A DNA stretch of 64,000 nucleotides from Candidatus Sodalis pierantonius str. SOPE (GTDB lineage: Bacteria; Pseudomonadota; Gammaproteobacteria; Enterobacterales; Enterobacteriaceae): the NCBI RefSeq assembly GCF_000517405.1, contig NZ_CP006568.1, forward strand, positions 2,914,001 through 2,978,000, written 5' to 3'. Shown piece by piece: positions 63,917 through 64,000 of this stretch. A program made the position numbers and the translations under genes. A model generated the notes under the pieces. The model saw only the letters and a list, made by a program, of their open reading frames with translations, did no database searches and was not told the DNA's origin. The first letter of the stretch is position 1, and each line of letters opens with the position of its first letter.

Positions 63917-64000
63917 TTCTGGACTCTCAAGGGGAACGATGGATTAGCCGGAATCCCTTTACTGGCGCGGCTTACAGCGATTTTACGGATTCTGGACTAG
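63917..64000. other. Window end, possibly the 3' end of efeU
   Basis: Operon order (efeU-efeO-efeB) predicts efeU here on the minus strand. The 84 bases do not show enough residues to confirm it; a short minus-strand frame ending KPRQ and TAA would fit but is not diagnostic. Confidence 0.2.

Overview
The window is a degrading gammaproteobacterial chromosome segment, from an enteric-type genome of about 55% GC. Away from the insertions, gene content and order follow the Escherichia coli segment metG ... yohJ-yohK-cdd-sanA-mglBAC-galS-yeiB-folE-frmB-cirA-lysP-yeiE-nfo-fruBKA-setB-yeiP-yeiQ-yeiR-lpxT-mepS-yejABEF-yejG. Two features point to a recently host-restricted insect symbiont of the Sodalis group: nine insertion sequences of three families fill about one fifth of the window, and more than twenty genes carry single recent lesions. 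The best inference is the grain-weevil symbiont 'Candidatus Sodalis pierantonius' or a close relative. That assignment is recalled from knowledge of such genomes, not proven here.

Layout. 1-9.2 kb: metG 3' end, a broken MFS gene, an IS21-family element that was itself split by two IS256-family elements enclosing remnants of an unknown protein, then yohJ' and yohK. 9.2-13.1 kb: cdd, maeA (frame broken by 19 copies of a pentanucleotide) and sanA. 13.3-21.5 kb: the mgl galactose operon, hit by three IS5-family (IS903-type) insertions plus frameshifts, with intact galS and a probable CRP/GalS control region. 22.3-25.8 kb: a glycosyltransferase remnant cut by IS5 and IS256, joined without a target duplication to a response-regulator remnant. 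26-34 kb: yeiB, folE, a broken MFS gene, LysR, broken formaldehyde-detoxification genes frmA/frmB, and intact cirA with a Fur-like site. 34.5-39 kb: a broken iron-siderophore ABC transporter holding a complete IS21 element. 39.2-48.9 kb: lysP (broken), yeiE, nfo, the fru operon (fruA broken, fruKB open), setB and efpL (broken). 49.4-61.1 kb: yeiQ, yeiR (broken), lpxT (broken), mepS, a QuiC-like gene (broken) and the yej microcin/peptide transporter (yejA and yejE broken, yejB and yejF open). 61.5-64 kb: efeB without its Tat signal, and broken efeO.

How the genes work together. Uptake systems for galactose, fructose, lysine, ferric siderophore, ferrous iron and peptides have each lost at least one essential part, as has formaldehyde detoxification. 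Regulators and partner genes often stay intact (galS beside a dead mgl operon, fruK/fruB beside dead fruA). Housekeeping functions (cdd, folE, nfo, mepS) remain open. Most lesions are one-base changes in homopolymers, short-repeat expansions, deletions between short direct repeats, or tryptophan-to-stop changes. No tRNA, rRNA, CRISPR array or prophage was recognised. The least ordinary features are the simple-sequence tracts inside maeA, setB and lysP, and the IS256-flanked unknown cargo nested in an IS21 element.
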